From contig CAJVPJ010000609.1 of NCBI GenBank assembly GCA_910592205.1, forward strand, positions 1-20,902: a stretch of DNA of 20,902 bases, in the 5' to 3' direction. Made by a program: the position numbers and the translations under genes. The DNA comes from Paraglomus occultum (Eukaryota > Glomeromycota > Glomeromycetes > Paraglomerales > Paraglomeraceae). Of this stretch, positions 1 through 9,565 are shown in pieces (positions within the stretch are counted from its first letter, which is position 1; each line of letters starts with the position of its first letter). A model generated the notes under the pieces. It was not told the DNA's origin, made no database searches, and saw only the letters and a list, made by a program, of their open reading frames with translations.

Positions 1-1218
1 AGTATAGTATTCGTCGAGTATAGCATCTGCTTCTCTCAACTTGTCCACATCCTCCGTATCAGTAAGTTGTGCGTGGATCATTAAAATTTCTTTCATCAAG
101 TATTGAACAACCGGAGACTGTGCACCGAACCTTAGCATGTATCGATATACTATTGGTGAGTATTTAAGGAATGCGTGAGAACGTGATGGGTCGTTTCCAT
201 CTTCAACAATTTTGTACTTTTCAAATGCAGAGAGAATTTGTTGTTCGGGATTGTTAACTGAGTTAATTATATAATTCAGTGCATCATATTGTTCAAGAGT
301 TCTTGCCGGGTTGAGCATTTGAATCAGACACATTTCACGTATATCCGTCTTGGATAATTCCCGAGCGGTAGAAAAGCCTTCAATAAGACTATCCCCAACA
401 TCAGCTAACCTCCATTTGAATAGAAGAATAACATTTCCAATTACGATGTCGGTCAATGGAAATCCAATTGATTGTAAGTTGCTCAATGTTTCAGCAACTG
501 TTCGGACTGGTGGAACTTCGGTTGAATAAAGATCTAGCAGAGCGAGTTGCACGACAGAATTTTCCAAATCATCGGTTATTTTGTGATAGCCCATCTTTTT
601 CCAGACGTTTAACAAATTTGGGTAAGTGATTATCGCCCTAGCCACTATCATCAATTCAGAAACTGATGTATAGCCGTTTTTGGGAAGGGCATCTTCATAT
701 TCAGCAGCAGCAGGACGTTCGAAAATATATGTTGTAGAAATAGGATTCGGCGGAAAAGGTATGAAGCCATAGCTTTCGATTATTGTTATAATAGAATCTT
801 CGTTTCCTATTCCTTCCAATACTTGGCGAATTAACAGAATGTCATTACGGTCGTCGTTTCTATACCTCTCCTCGAAATTGATAATAGTTTCGTATACGTC
901 GTCGGAAATATTATTACCCCAATAACCATGCTTTCCATAACCAAATTTGAGACGCTGAATAAAGTATCGACTAATATGTGAATATTTTAGTAAGGTTTCT
1001 GCTACTTCAGAATTAAACAATGGATAACCGATTCGTACAGCGTGAAACAATGCATGAATGCAACCATATTTGTTAAGCAACCATCTATATTTTGTGTTTG
1101 GCGAATTTGTTATGTTATACCAATCACGTGAGCAACAACCAAGAGAGTAGAGCGTTTCCAGGTGGCTCGCAATTTCTATCTTAAGTTCAATTGGCAGTTC
1201 GTCCAATTTATTCAGCAT
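1..1218 (-). CDS. F-box-like protein, N-terminal part (runs off the window)
   Basis: The frame is open on the minus strand from the ATG at 1218-1216 to base 1, 406 codons with no stop; the 3' end lies outside the window. The product begins MLNKLDELPIELKIEIASH, an F-box-like start (LPxEL...L...CSRDWYNI, residues 3-35), followed by the helical segment with HALFHA and SRYFIQRL. It aligns over its whole length with the complete gene at 4098-5657; I count 19 differences in the first 91 aligned residues. One in-frame 6-bp length difference lies in a Glu/Tyr-rich stretch (around base 705). F-box proteins usually bind Skp1 and deliver substrates to an SCF ubiquitin ligase; that role is inferred here. 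The ATG matches the second Met of the paralogue. No intron is needed. Confidence 0.85.
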   Translation of the reverse strand, partial: MLNKLDELPIELKIEIASHLETLYSLGCCSRDWYNITNSPNTKYRWLLNKYGCIHALFHAVRIGYPLFNSEVAETLLKYSHISRYFIQRLKFGYGKHGYWGNNISDDVYETIINFEERYRNDDRNDILLIRQVLEGIGNEDSIITIIESYGFIPFPPNPISTTYIFERPAAAEYEDALPKNGYTSVSELMIVARAIITYPNLLNVWKKMGYHKITDDLENSVVQLALLDLYSTEVPPVRTVAETLSNLQSIGFPLTDIVIGNVILLFKWRLADVGDSLIEGFSTARELSKTDIREMCLIQMLNPARTLEQYDALNYIINSVNNPEQQILSAFEKYKIVEDGNDPSRSHAFLKYSPIVYRYMLRFGAQSPVVQYLMKEILMIHAQLTDTEDVDKLREADAILDEYYT

Positions 1219-1249
1219 CGTTATGATCAAACGGGGGGGATATGGGAGA

Positions 1250-1257
1250 TATATATA
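1250..1257 (-). promoter_or_regulatory. candidate TATA box of the first F-box-like gene
   Basis: TATATATA lies about 32 bases upstream of the ATG at 1218, inside the minus-strand string GTTTATATATATC. The paralogue at 4098-5657 has a TATA-like string at a nearly identical distance, which supports a shared core promoter. Transcription start is not known. Confidence 0.4.
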
Positions 1258-2993
1258 AACTTTTTTTTTCCAGAATTTATGATCTAAAAATAGTTCATGA
1301 ATGCAAGCTGTATAGCACATGTGACTTGATTAACGCCATAACATTTATTGTTGTAATAAATAACATAAACGTTTCATATTTATTATACATGGAATGCTGT
1401 CAATCTATTATCATGTCACCATTATTACAAACGCATCGTTAGAGTACTAGTTTAGGGCTGTCCTTGGTGAATCACCACTAGATCGAAATATGTAAATCCT
1501 ACATGTGTGCGACACAGGTGATGTTTGCTCGACGTGTGGACGATTTTGGGTAATTTATTACCATTTATGGAAATTGTCAAAGGGAAATGACGAACCAATC
1601 ACTTCAATCATCGGGAGAGCGGACGGGACTCTCTTTCTATATGGAGCTACGCAACAACTAAACTAGACATCCTGAAATGAGGCTGGAGTGGCTGAAATTT
1701 AAGTAAGTTGATTGGCATTTGCAGGAGTGCTTCGCTTTAGATAAGGCATACATCTATCGTACTTTGGTGGTTGTAAATTATAATTTATATCATTTTGACA
1801 TACATATAGCTTGGAAATAGGTTATCGCTTATTGGATTTTTATTATAGCATTAACAAAAGTATCATCTTCTGCAGATATCATTCTCGTCATAATACAAAC
1901 TTTTTCTTTAATCATCTCATCCAACAAATTTCGGGATCAGAAAACGGGTTTTACCCTTCCCTTTCTAAAGGGTTGTAGCGACGATAAGATGTGTTAGTCA
2001 TGTCGTACTTGGTTAAATATAATCATCAGAATTTCCTAACGTGTGAATGACAAAGAAAAGGGCGTCGCCCATTATAATAATCGGCGCAAGTTTTAGGAGA
2101 ACGAAATTGGTTACACAGTATGATGAATGTTGATATGGTTAGTCAAGTGGTCACGAGTTGTATTGGAACAACATTTAATACTATTTATATCATCAACTAT
2201 TAATAAGGACTATCACATCACTTTTGGGGTTCCGAGTAAGGATTACATAATATGAAGTAAGCTTCATGGCAAACAACTTCGATCGGTATTTCTGCCTAAT
2301 ACTGAAATAATATAAAATTGCTTAATTCATCTTGATTAATTTCAGAAAGCGAACCAGTTTGTGTTACTAAAACAGTCTATTACCTTGCACTATTTATTTC
2401 TTTCCGAAAGACATCCGAAAGACAACCGGATGGCAATAAGCCGTGTAATAACATTCAGTTTTAAGTCATATCGGATGTGAGTGGAGCGTACAAGTTCTGT
2501 AACATTAAACGCCGTCGTCGCAGCAAATTTGTCACTTGACCAAACTCTACATTATCGTTATAACGTTTTTGTTAGCATATAAACGGTATAAACGACTGTA
2601 GATCCTATGTTACGCATAACAATAAATGTGATTATGCATAATATTGTTCCCGGGCATCCACCGGCATCATGAGATACAAAGATTTAAACACTGGTGACCC
2701 CAACCTCTCTATTTATAACACTAAGTAGCAACGTAAATATGCACCATCATTATTAAATATACGAAAAAGTAATGTATAAAGATTGTCATACATTATAGTA
2801 TACTTATACGTCAATCCATCCACTGTTTCTTCGGTCACACAATTCTCAGCCAACAATAAAACGGAAAATCAATAACGAAAAAAAGTCAACAGTATTGGCA
2901 TATTTATTATCATCATTGATGACAAAACTGTATCATATTACAAGTTAGCTGAAGGTGATGTGCCCACTATTCTTTAGATTAATTTTTTGTTTA
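1258..2993. other. intergenic, upstream flank of the first F-box-like gene
   Basis: AT-rich DNA with no convincing coding frame. The stretch 2130-2240 (around 'gatatggttag' and 'cacgagttgtatt') shows patchy similarity to 6420-6545 upstream of the second F-box-like gene, consistent with duplication of a gene-plus-flank unit. A short direct repeat CCGAAAGACA occurs twice at 2404-2424. No RNA gene is recognised. Confidence 0.5.
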
Positions 2994-3110
2994 GACTTAA
3001 TTAACTTTCCTTGCAGAGTTAGTAGAGTCGCTCATAATCAAGACTACAGCACAACAATTGGTAATTTGTGTTTGAAATAATTCAGTCTGAATTAATACAT
3101 TTATTTGTAA
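2994..3110 (-). pseudogene. relic of an F-box-like gene, 3' end only
   Basis: On the minus strand, bases 3045-3019 read S-L-D-Y-E-R-L-Y-stop, matching the C-terminus S-V-D-Y-Y-E-Q-L-Y-stop of the intact gene at 4098-5657 with one codon missing. The flanking DNA also aligns in patches: 'gctcataat' at the stop side, 'acttaatta' just downstream, and a 'gaatt...caaattac'-like string upstream. In the matching frame there is a stop about 20 codons upstream of the C-terminus, so it cannot encode a functional protein. A 93-codon open frame over the same bases (3278-2997) is in a different frame and is not the ancestral one. It is an orphan tail: no body of the gene is recognisable between 3110 and 4097. 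Confidence 0.5.
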
Positions 3111-4097
3111 AAAGTCTTGCTTGCAAGAATAACGCCTTTTATGACTATTAATAACATTATTGACAACGCTCTTATATGTAGCAATTATGTAAGCAACCGT
3201 TCGTTTGTGCATAAAAAAAAAGAAAAAATGCCTCCCCCACTTTCGAATGCAGGAGACAAAATATAGATTATGTTGCACGATTTCAAAAGATTATCATTAA
3301 TAAAATTATTCTCTTCCTATCCCAGGATTTATACGATTCTGCAAGATAAGCCAACATCTATGCTACACGCATCAAGGTTGAGTCATACAATTACATCATA
3401 GTGATTAACCAAATATATATACAATCAAATGCACGCCCCCACACCCACCCCTCTATAAATGCACGCTACAAATGATTGACTATTCTAAATTTAACATTTT
3501 TATGAGTGTACCTATCACAATAGTAGTACCTATTGCGAGTATTTAGGGGTGAAGACATTTAACAAGGAATCATGATTATCAAGAAGCTTTATTAATTCGG
3601 TAAAAAATTTTCCTGGAGTACAAGGATTATGTTATTTAGTATTTCAGTAAAGCTAGAATATTTTTGTTCATCACTAATAATATTATTAAAGAAACTTATT
3701 GAAACATATAAACAATTACGCATTGTATCAATGATGGTGATATTAATAATGGTAATATCGATAACAGTATTGAGTCATCGATAATAACGCTCCCCTAACG
3801 CAGGAGATAGCAACCAAAAGCTGCTGCAAAGGGCTTAGAATTGTTCGTCCATTTCTGTAGCAACGAGACTCGAAAAAATTGCTAAGACGTGTGAGAATAC
3901 TTGAACGTTACATTGGGCGAGTGTTTTATTAATCACGTGCAACCAATAAAATGCTGCGTCCCCCTACATGCACGCTCTAGCTCATTTCCGAGGGCGTAAA
4001 TTTATATAGGGCTGACTGTATAAAATTTTTCTGCATAATTGTCCATAAACTTGCATTTCATAAATTTAACTACTTAATTAGTATCTACTTGATAGGC
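3111..4097. other. intergenic, with a degenerate transposon-like segment
   Basis: No gene is visible. Much of it (3422-4018) may be an old TIR element, listed separately. It includes a C-rich patch (3431-3453) and AT-rich filler such as the GATA/TAAT-rich tract at 3733-3790. Confidence 0.4.
3422..4018. mobile_element. candidate degenerate TA-flanked MITE
   Basis: The left end reads TA|CAATCAAATGCACGCCCCC and the right end, read on the minus strand, TA|CAGTCAGCCCTATATAAA. A subterminal string CCCCTCTATAAATGCACGCT (3452-3467 region) resembles both GCCCTATATAAATTTACGCC at the right tip and CCCCTACATGCACGCT at 3961-3976. CAGTC starts and TA duplications fit pogo/Tc1-type non-autonomous elements. 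The inverted-repeat match is imperfect, so the boundaries are uncertain. There is no coding content. Confidence 0.3.
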
Positions 4098-5657
4098 TTA
4101 ATAAAGCTGCTCATAATAATCGACACTACTTTGTGACAAGTTGTAAAGAGCGATGAACTCTATAATTTGTTTTCTAAATTCGTTATTGACCAACTCTTCC
4201 GATTTAAAACATTGTTGAATATCTTTTAACCAAAGTTGCTTCAATTCTTCTGTCTGCGTAGGTGACATAAGCGCACCTACTTCTGGGATATTGGATATCA
4301 AAAATGTCTGACTTTGAATTTCAAACCCGAACAAATGTGCCAGATATCCTTCAAACAAATAGCTGATTGGCTTTGTACGTAGGCATTCTTTGAAGAGTGG
4401 GAATAGTGACCGATCAAAAGGTACATTCGCAGCATAATATTCGTCAAGGATATTATCTGCGTCTCTCAATTTGTCTGCATCCTCTGTGTCGGCAAGCTGC
4501 GTATGAACGATTAAAATTTCTCTCATCAAGTATTTAACAACTGGAGATGTCGCACCGAATCTTAGCATGTATCTATATACTGTAAGTGAGTATTTAAGAA
4601 ATGCGTGCGATTGTGATGGGTCGTTTTCATCTTTGAGAATTTTGTACTTTTCAAATGCAGAGAGAATTTGCTGTTCGGGATCGCTAACCGAGTTGATGAC
4701 ATAATCCAGTGCATCGTATTGTTCAAGAGCTCTTGCCGGGTCGAGCAATTCTGTCAAGCATATGTCAAGAATATTCGTCTTGGATAATTTCCGGGCAGTA
4801 GCAAAGCCTTCGATGAGACTTTCTCCGACATCGATTAATTTGTGTTCGAACAAAAGAATAGCATTTCCGATTAAAGCGTCGATCAGTGGAAATCCAAATA
4901 ACTTTAAGTCGCACAATTTTTCGGCAACGAGTTGGACTGAAGCAACACCAGTAGAATAAAGATTTAGTAAGGTAAGTTGCACAACGGGGTTCTCCAAATC
5001 CTTGGTTATTTCGTGATAGCCTATCTTCTTCCAGACGTCAAGCAAATTTGGATAAGTGATTATCGCCTTGGCCACGATTTTCAGTTCAGAAACTGTCGCA
5101 AAACCGTTTTGTGGAAATTCGTATTCATATTCATTTTCATATTCAGTAGGATGTTTGAAGACAAATGTTTTGGAAATGGGACTCGGCGGAAAAGGTATAA
5201 AGCCATACTTTTCTATTATCGTTATAATATTGTCTTCGTTTCCTATTCCATTAAGTACTTGGTGGATTGATTGGATGTCATTACGGTCGTCACCTCTGTA
5301 TTCCTCCTTGAAATTTAGAATACTTTCGTATACGTTATTGGAAATATTGTTACCCCACGAACCGGGCATTCCGTAAGCTTGTTTGAGACGCTGGATAAAA
5401 TATCGACTGACATGAGAATACTTTAATAGGAGTTCAGCCACTTCATTGTTAAACAACGGATCACCGATTTTCACAGCGTGGAACAGTGCATGAACACAGC
5501 CGTATTTGTTGAGTAACCATTTACATTTTGTGTGTGGTGAACTTATTATGTTGTACCAATCACGTGAACAACGGCCAAGAGTCCAGAGTGTTTCCACGTG
5601 GCTCGCAATTTCCACCTTGAGTTCTATAGGCAATTTGTTTAACTTGCTTAACATCAT
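4098..5657 (-). CDS. F-box-like protein, complete
   Basis: Intronless 519-codon frame. Residues 4-50 form an F-box-like module (LPIELKVEIASH, then CSRDWYNI and CKWLLNKYG). Residues 53-92 hold the HALFHAV...VSRYFIQRL signature that recurs in large F-box/ankyrin-like families of arbuscular mycorrhizal fungi (recognised from memory, not searched). The rest is predicted helical, with a short Glu/Tyr tract near residue 172 (EYENEYEYEF) where the neighbour copy is two residues shorter. By family analogy it would be an adaptor of an SCF-type ubiquitin ligase; the substrate is unknown. Two Met codons open the frame (5657-5655 and 5654-5652); the second aligns with the start of the paralogue at 1218, so either may be used. 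It lies in the same orientation as the partial paralogue and both relics, in a decaying tandem cluster. Confidence 0.85.
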   Translation of the reverse strand: MMLSKLNKLPIELKVEIASHVETLWTLGRCSRDWYNIISSPHTKCKWLLNKYGCVHALFHAVKIGDPLFNNEVAELLLKYSHVSRYFIQRLKQAYGMPGSWGNNISNNVYESILNFKEEYRGDDRNDIQSIHQVLNGIGNEDNIITIIEKYGFIPFPPSPISKTFVFKHPTEYENEYEYEFPQNGFATVSELKIVAKAIITYPNLLDVWKKIGYHEITKDLENPVVQLTLLNLYSTGVASVQLVAEKLCDLKLFGFPLIDALIGNAILLFEHKLIDVGESLIEGFATARKLSKTNILDICLTELLDPARALEQYDALDYVINSVSDPEQQILSAFEKYKILKDENDPSQSHAFLKYSLTVYRYMLRFGATSPVVKYLMREILIVHTQLADTEDADKLRDADNILDEYYAANVPFDRSLFPLFKECLRTKPISYLFEGYLAHLFGFEIQSQTFLISNIPEVGALMSPTQTEELKQLWLKDIQQCFKSEELVNNEFRKQIIEFIALYNLSQSSVDYYEQLY

Positions 5658-5685
5658 AATCCCAAGCTATCGAAGGAGTGAGGGG

Positions 5686-5693
5686 TTTATATA
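5686..5693 (-). promoter_or_regulatory. candidate TATA box of the complete F-box-like gene
   Basis: The minus strand reads TATATAAA here, about 29-36 bases upstream of the first ATG. The equivalent element at 1250-1257 precedes the paralogue at a similar spacing. Confidence 0.4.
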
Positions 5694-7378
5694 CATTTTT
5701 TTTTGGTATAAATCCGAAAAGGAAATTTGACAATAGTGAATGGGTCACGTTTATATTAGAAACAACGAATTTTCTAACATGGCGTTTTGTCGCTGTCCAG
5801 TTCATAAATGAATACAAATTTGGCAATGCTGAAGAAAAAAGGGGAAATAGCCCGATGGTGATTCCATATTTGGTTACTGAATGTCCTGGTGTGAGCAATC
5901 TGTAACACCAAGTTGACACAAGCGGTAAGTTGAAGGATATTACTTTTGACTCATTATTTCGTTATACAGCCGTATGAGCTAAGTTCACAAACTTTCTCGG
6001 ATTATTATATAATGATAACATTCAGATACTTAAAATACGTTCATCTTGATGAAGTTTTTCTGCTTGTGAATCTTGTACGCCTTTACGGAATATAGTGGAT
6101 TGGCTAAAAAAACTTTTCTCAACAAGCAATTAGATACAGTATTATGTGTAGTAACAGAACAACTTGTTCGCGTACTGCGAACAATACTGTATTGAACCTA
6201 GCGTTTGTACTGTGATCCCCATGTTGCAGTATTAAAACGAATCAGGGTCCCGGAATTGATCCATTAACGGACAATTGTTTTGCCGGTGGTGGCCTTTTAA
6301 GATAATGAAAGTTAATTTATCAAAATAGTATTCAAAAGTCCTGGGCTCCTTGACACATGTGAATAGGTATGATGGTTTATACAGGGAACACAATGTTTGT
6401 GGTGTGTCCGTTGTACGATATTAATATGGTTAGCAGAACGGTCAAGTCAATAGTGATGATCACGGGTTATATTTAGACAAACAATACAATCATTTTCACT
6501 AATATAGAACGACAACACATCCTTTGATATCTATTTTGGGATATACCGTGGCAAGGAATGTCACTTGTGCCCGCCCGACAAATAATTACTAGGCATTATC
6601 CTTTTTGGGGTAGTTGCAATGATTGTCGGACAAATAAACCGTACAGATATAAAGTAAAATCTATGCATAAAAATAGTGTTCTTGCTTATATCGCTTTAGC
6701 TCGGATTAGTTTTTATCTAGCAACCGAACGAGATAAAGATTTAATGTATAGTCAGTTATTGAAATTGTCCATTTATTTTCTTTTAACAGTAACCAATGTC
6801 ATAAACAGTGCAATAAAATACGCATGCACGTATAAATAGTCTTATTGCAATGTATTCAGGCATCTCAATAATTTGATCGTTAAACACGATACATAACAAT
6901 ACGATTCACAGTTTTAACAGTATCCATGTTCTTTAGTTTACGCCACGCCATGCATCCAATAGGATCAGCATGTCTACAAGCAAAGATTTGGTAAATAGTC
7001 GATTACAATTTTAAAACGTGAGGATAACTAGCTATCAGCATTGTAATTACCTCTTCTCGAAATCGAGCGTTACTGTTCGTTCTCGTTGGAATGGTGACAG
7101 AATAGAATTGTATTATACACACAAATTTACATTATGTCATGGACGAGTAAGAACAAGAATTGCTAACGTTCAATTGTAAAGACAATTAGTCTTTCACAAG
7201 TCTCTGATATTTGCAGTAACACATATTTTTGCATAATACTCTTACTTGTCTAATACCCTTAAAATAGTTCCATAAAATTACACTGAACTACGTGTAATAC
7301 ATACGGGAAAAAACTTAAAATTTTAATTTAGTCTCTGCTTTAAAATAAATTATTCATTAAACTACTACGAGTTTATAC
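5694..7378. other. intergenic, upstream flank of the complete F-box-like gene
   Basis: AT-rich DNA without a supportable gene. The segment 6420-6545 is patchily similar to 2130-2240 upstream of the other F-box-like copy. A 93-codon frame at 6558-6839 has no recognisable motif and a base composition like its surroundings; I leave it uncalled. Confidence 0.5.
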
Positions 7379-7600
7379 ATAAAGTATCTAACAACTGGAG
7401 ACGCCACACCGAATCTTAACATGTATCGATATACTATGAGCGAGTATTTAAGAAATGCGTGAGATTTTGGTGGGTTGTTCCCATTATGATAATTTTGTAC
7501 TTTTCAAGTGCAGAGAGAATATGCTGTTTGGGGTTTTTAACCGAGTTGATAATCCGATGCATCGTATTGTTCAAGAGTTTTTGCTCTATTTCGAGGCCAA
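7379..7600 (-). pseudogene. relic of an F-box-like gene, internal fragment
   Basis: About 220 bases align closely with 4530-4740 of the intact gene: shared runs include 'tcgatatact', 'gagtatttaagaaatgcgtg', 'aattttgtacttttca', 'gcagagagaat' and 'tgcatcgtattgttcaagag'. A one-base deletion near 7490 and a deletion of about five bases near 7550 break the frame. No match to the remainder of the gene is visible on either side. It is therefore a dead, truncated copy in the same orientation as the two living ones. The plus-strand frame across it (7455-7697) is a shadow. Confidence 0.85.
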
Positions 7601-8005
7601 TACCTCGTATCATTCTATACTGCTACTAGACGTTTTGGTTACCGGGAAAGTTATAAGTCTTTTCTTTTACAAATTGAAGCGTGAATTTGATGAATGATCC
7701 GGAGTTTAGCTGTATAATAATTAGTCGCCAATTACCGGTAAATGATAGGGTCTTGTTGCGCTTTTTTGGATAAATGTATCACTCAAGCCGAGGATTTTAA
7801 CTAGGCAAATTAGATAATTATTATTATAACATTTTGTTTTCACAAAAAAAAATTGTCTGTATGCGGTGTGCACATGACTCTTTATAATCAACATCGAATC
7901 ACGAGACCACAATATATGTACTTGGAGAATGTTACTTTACTTTTGCCTATTGAAATGTAAAAGAACGAACACCAGAAGTTAACGTACACGCCTCATAAAT
8001 TCATC
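7601..8005. other. intergenic / promoter side of the MBL-fold gene
   Basis: AT-rich spacer, including 'ttaggcaaattagataattattattataac'-like sequence around 7800-7830. No further gene, and no clear TATA box at a fixed distance from the ATG at 8006. Confidence 0.4.
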
Positions 8006-8958
8006 ATGAGGGCCGAACTCCCCCCCGTAACACAGCTTACGGACATTGTTACTCGCATTCTCGGGCTTAATCCAGGATCGTTTACTCTTCAAGGTATTTG
8101 TCTCAATGACATTGATATCAAAAAGTGCATACCTGATCCTGTTCTGACACGGTTTTAACTTATATTTCCTCATCATTACTCACTTTTTAATAACAAGGAA
8201 CCAACACTTACTTGATCGGCACAGGTAAATCTCGCATCCTTCTTGACACCGGCGAGGGCAAACCGAGTTACCTTACCCTACTTGCCTCAACGTTATCTCT
8301 TCACCAACTCACCATATCCGATATTGTTCTCTCTCATTTCCACCTTGACCATGTCGGCGGCGTCTCTGACATTATCTCCTACTATGGATCGAACAATCTC
8401 CCACTTCCGCGTATTCACAAGTATCCCCACGCGGAAGATAAGTTCAAGTGCCAACCATTGGAAGATGGGCAAGTGATCAAAACAGAAGGAGCAACGTTAC
8501 GCGTTGTGACTACTCCTGGACATACCGAAGATCACATTGCATTCTTCTTGGAAGAGGAACGGACGATATTCTCGGGCGATTGCGTGTTAGGACAAGGGAC
8601 GACGGTATTTACTGATTTAAAAGCGTACATGGACTCGTTGTTGAAGATGAAGTCGCTTCAGCCGACAAAGATATACCCCGGCCATGGACCGGTTGTACAG
8701 GATGCAATTAGCAAGTTGGATGAATATTACCGGCATCGAGTTGAACGTGAGAATCAGATCATAAAGGTTATGACTCACTTTGGAGGAACGATGACTGCTA
8801 GGGAAATTGTTGAGGTTATATACAAGGATTATCCAAAGAACGTGTGGAAGGCTGCTGAACGTGGTATCATTATACATTTGCAAAAGCTGGAGGAGGAAGG
8901 ACGTGTTGAGAGGCTTGATGGAGGAAAGTGGGTGTTGAAGAGCGAGGCAAAATGTTAG
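8006..8958 (+). CDS. LACTB2-like metallo-beta-lactamase-fold hydrolase
   Basis: Two exons: 8006-8093 and 8198-8958, joined across a 104-bp GT-AG intron (GTATTT...ACAAG) that splits a Gly codon. The 282-aa product is close to the roughly 288 aa of animal LACTB2. Exon 1 encodes MRAELPPVTQLTDIVTRILG and then NPGSFTLQ; exon 2 continues TNTYLIGTG, which exactly completes the conserved FTLQGTNTYL segment and proves the junction. Metal ligands are visible: SHFHLDH (H76, H78, D80, H81), PGH (H138), SGD (D157) and PGH (H192). A C-terminal winged-helix-like region covers about residues 230-276. Animal LACTB2 is a mitochondrial single-strand endoribonuclease; related fungal proteins include thioesterases of polyketide clusters, but no such cluster is seen here. 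A TTG-started frame at 8212 is only the exon-2 remainder. It converges on the histidine phosphatase. Confidence 0.93.
8094..8197 (+). other. intron of the MBL-fold gene
   Basis: It starts GTATTTGTC and ends TAACAAG; 104 bp, phase 1. The splice joins FTLQ-G to TNTYL, the invariant start of the LACTB2-family fold. A plausible branch region is 'ttttaactt' around 8153-8161. Confidence 0.85.
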
Positions 8959-9565
8959 TGTGTCGAGAGTGATTTAGAAACGTTGGGGAATTGCGTTTAT
9001 TTGGTGTAATGAGTGCTGGGGGATGTGAGTTAAGGGAGAAGAAATTTAAAAGGGTGTTTAACGAACTGAAAGCGTTGATTAAAAAAGTGTAGATTATCTT
9101 TTGCCTTTACTGGGAAATAGTTCATGTCGCTATCGCTTCGCGATGTGATGTAAGAGGATATATGTCATTCACACAAAATAGCCCGGCTGCCTGATAGCTT
9201 TGTCGTAGACAACTTTTGGTGGGAGAGACTTGCATATCCATGTAACTACCGAGCTCAACCCGTTGACATATCAGAACACTATATATGCAAGAAGACAGCA
9301 TTACGATTGCACTGTTTGACATTAATTGTGAAAGACAAGCTATTCACAAACATCCTTAATAACAATATTAAAAGAACTACAAAAATCTTTTTTCTTTTTC
9401 AAATAAGTTAAAGCATTTGATCGATATTATAATGATTTTTGTTAGAGTTTACTTTCAAACTTAACTCTTCTTTGCTTTTTAGCATTCTCTCTTCTTTATC
9501 CAAGTACTGAATACTACTCTGTTATAGGTATTCTATTTACTTCTCTTTGGGGATTATTACTATTA
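8959..9565. other. intergenic between convergent genes
   Basis: Shared 3' region of the MBL-fold gene (plus) and the histidine phosphatase (minus). It becomes increasingly AT-rich toward 9350-9500, with a pyrimidine-rich tract near 9385-9400. A 66-codon minus-strand frame at 9322-9122 shows no family features. No terminator-like or RNA structure is called. Confidence 0.45.

Noticed and set aside
2997-3278. 93-codon minus-strand frame
   Set aside because: Its frame differs from the relic frame that matches the F-box C-terminus, and it reads through a homopolymer (poly-Phe); not a gene.
5560-5919. 119-codon minus-strand frame overlapping the start of the F-box-like gene
   Set aside because: It is out of frame with the well-supported F-box-like gene and has no motif; it is a shadow extending into the promoter.
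6558-6839. 93-codon plus-strand frame
   Set aside because: No recognisable domain, composition like the surrounding DNA, no splice or promoter support.
7455-7697. 80-codon plus-strand frame
   Set aside because: It runs antisense across the decayed F-box-like fragment.
7979-8176. 65-codon minus-strand frame
   Set aside because: Antisense to exon 1 and the intron of the MBL-fold gene.
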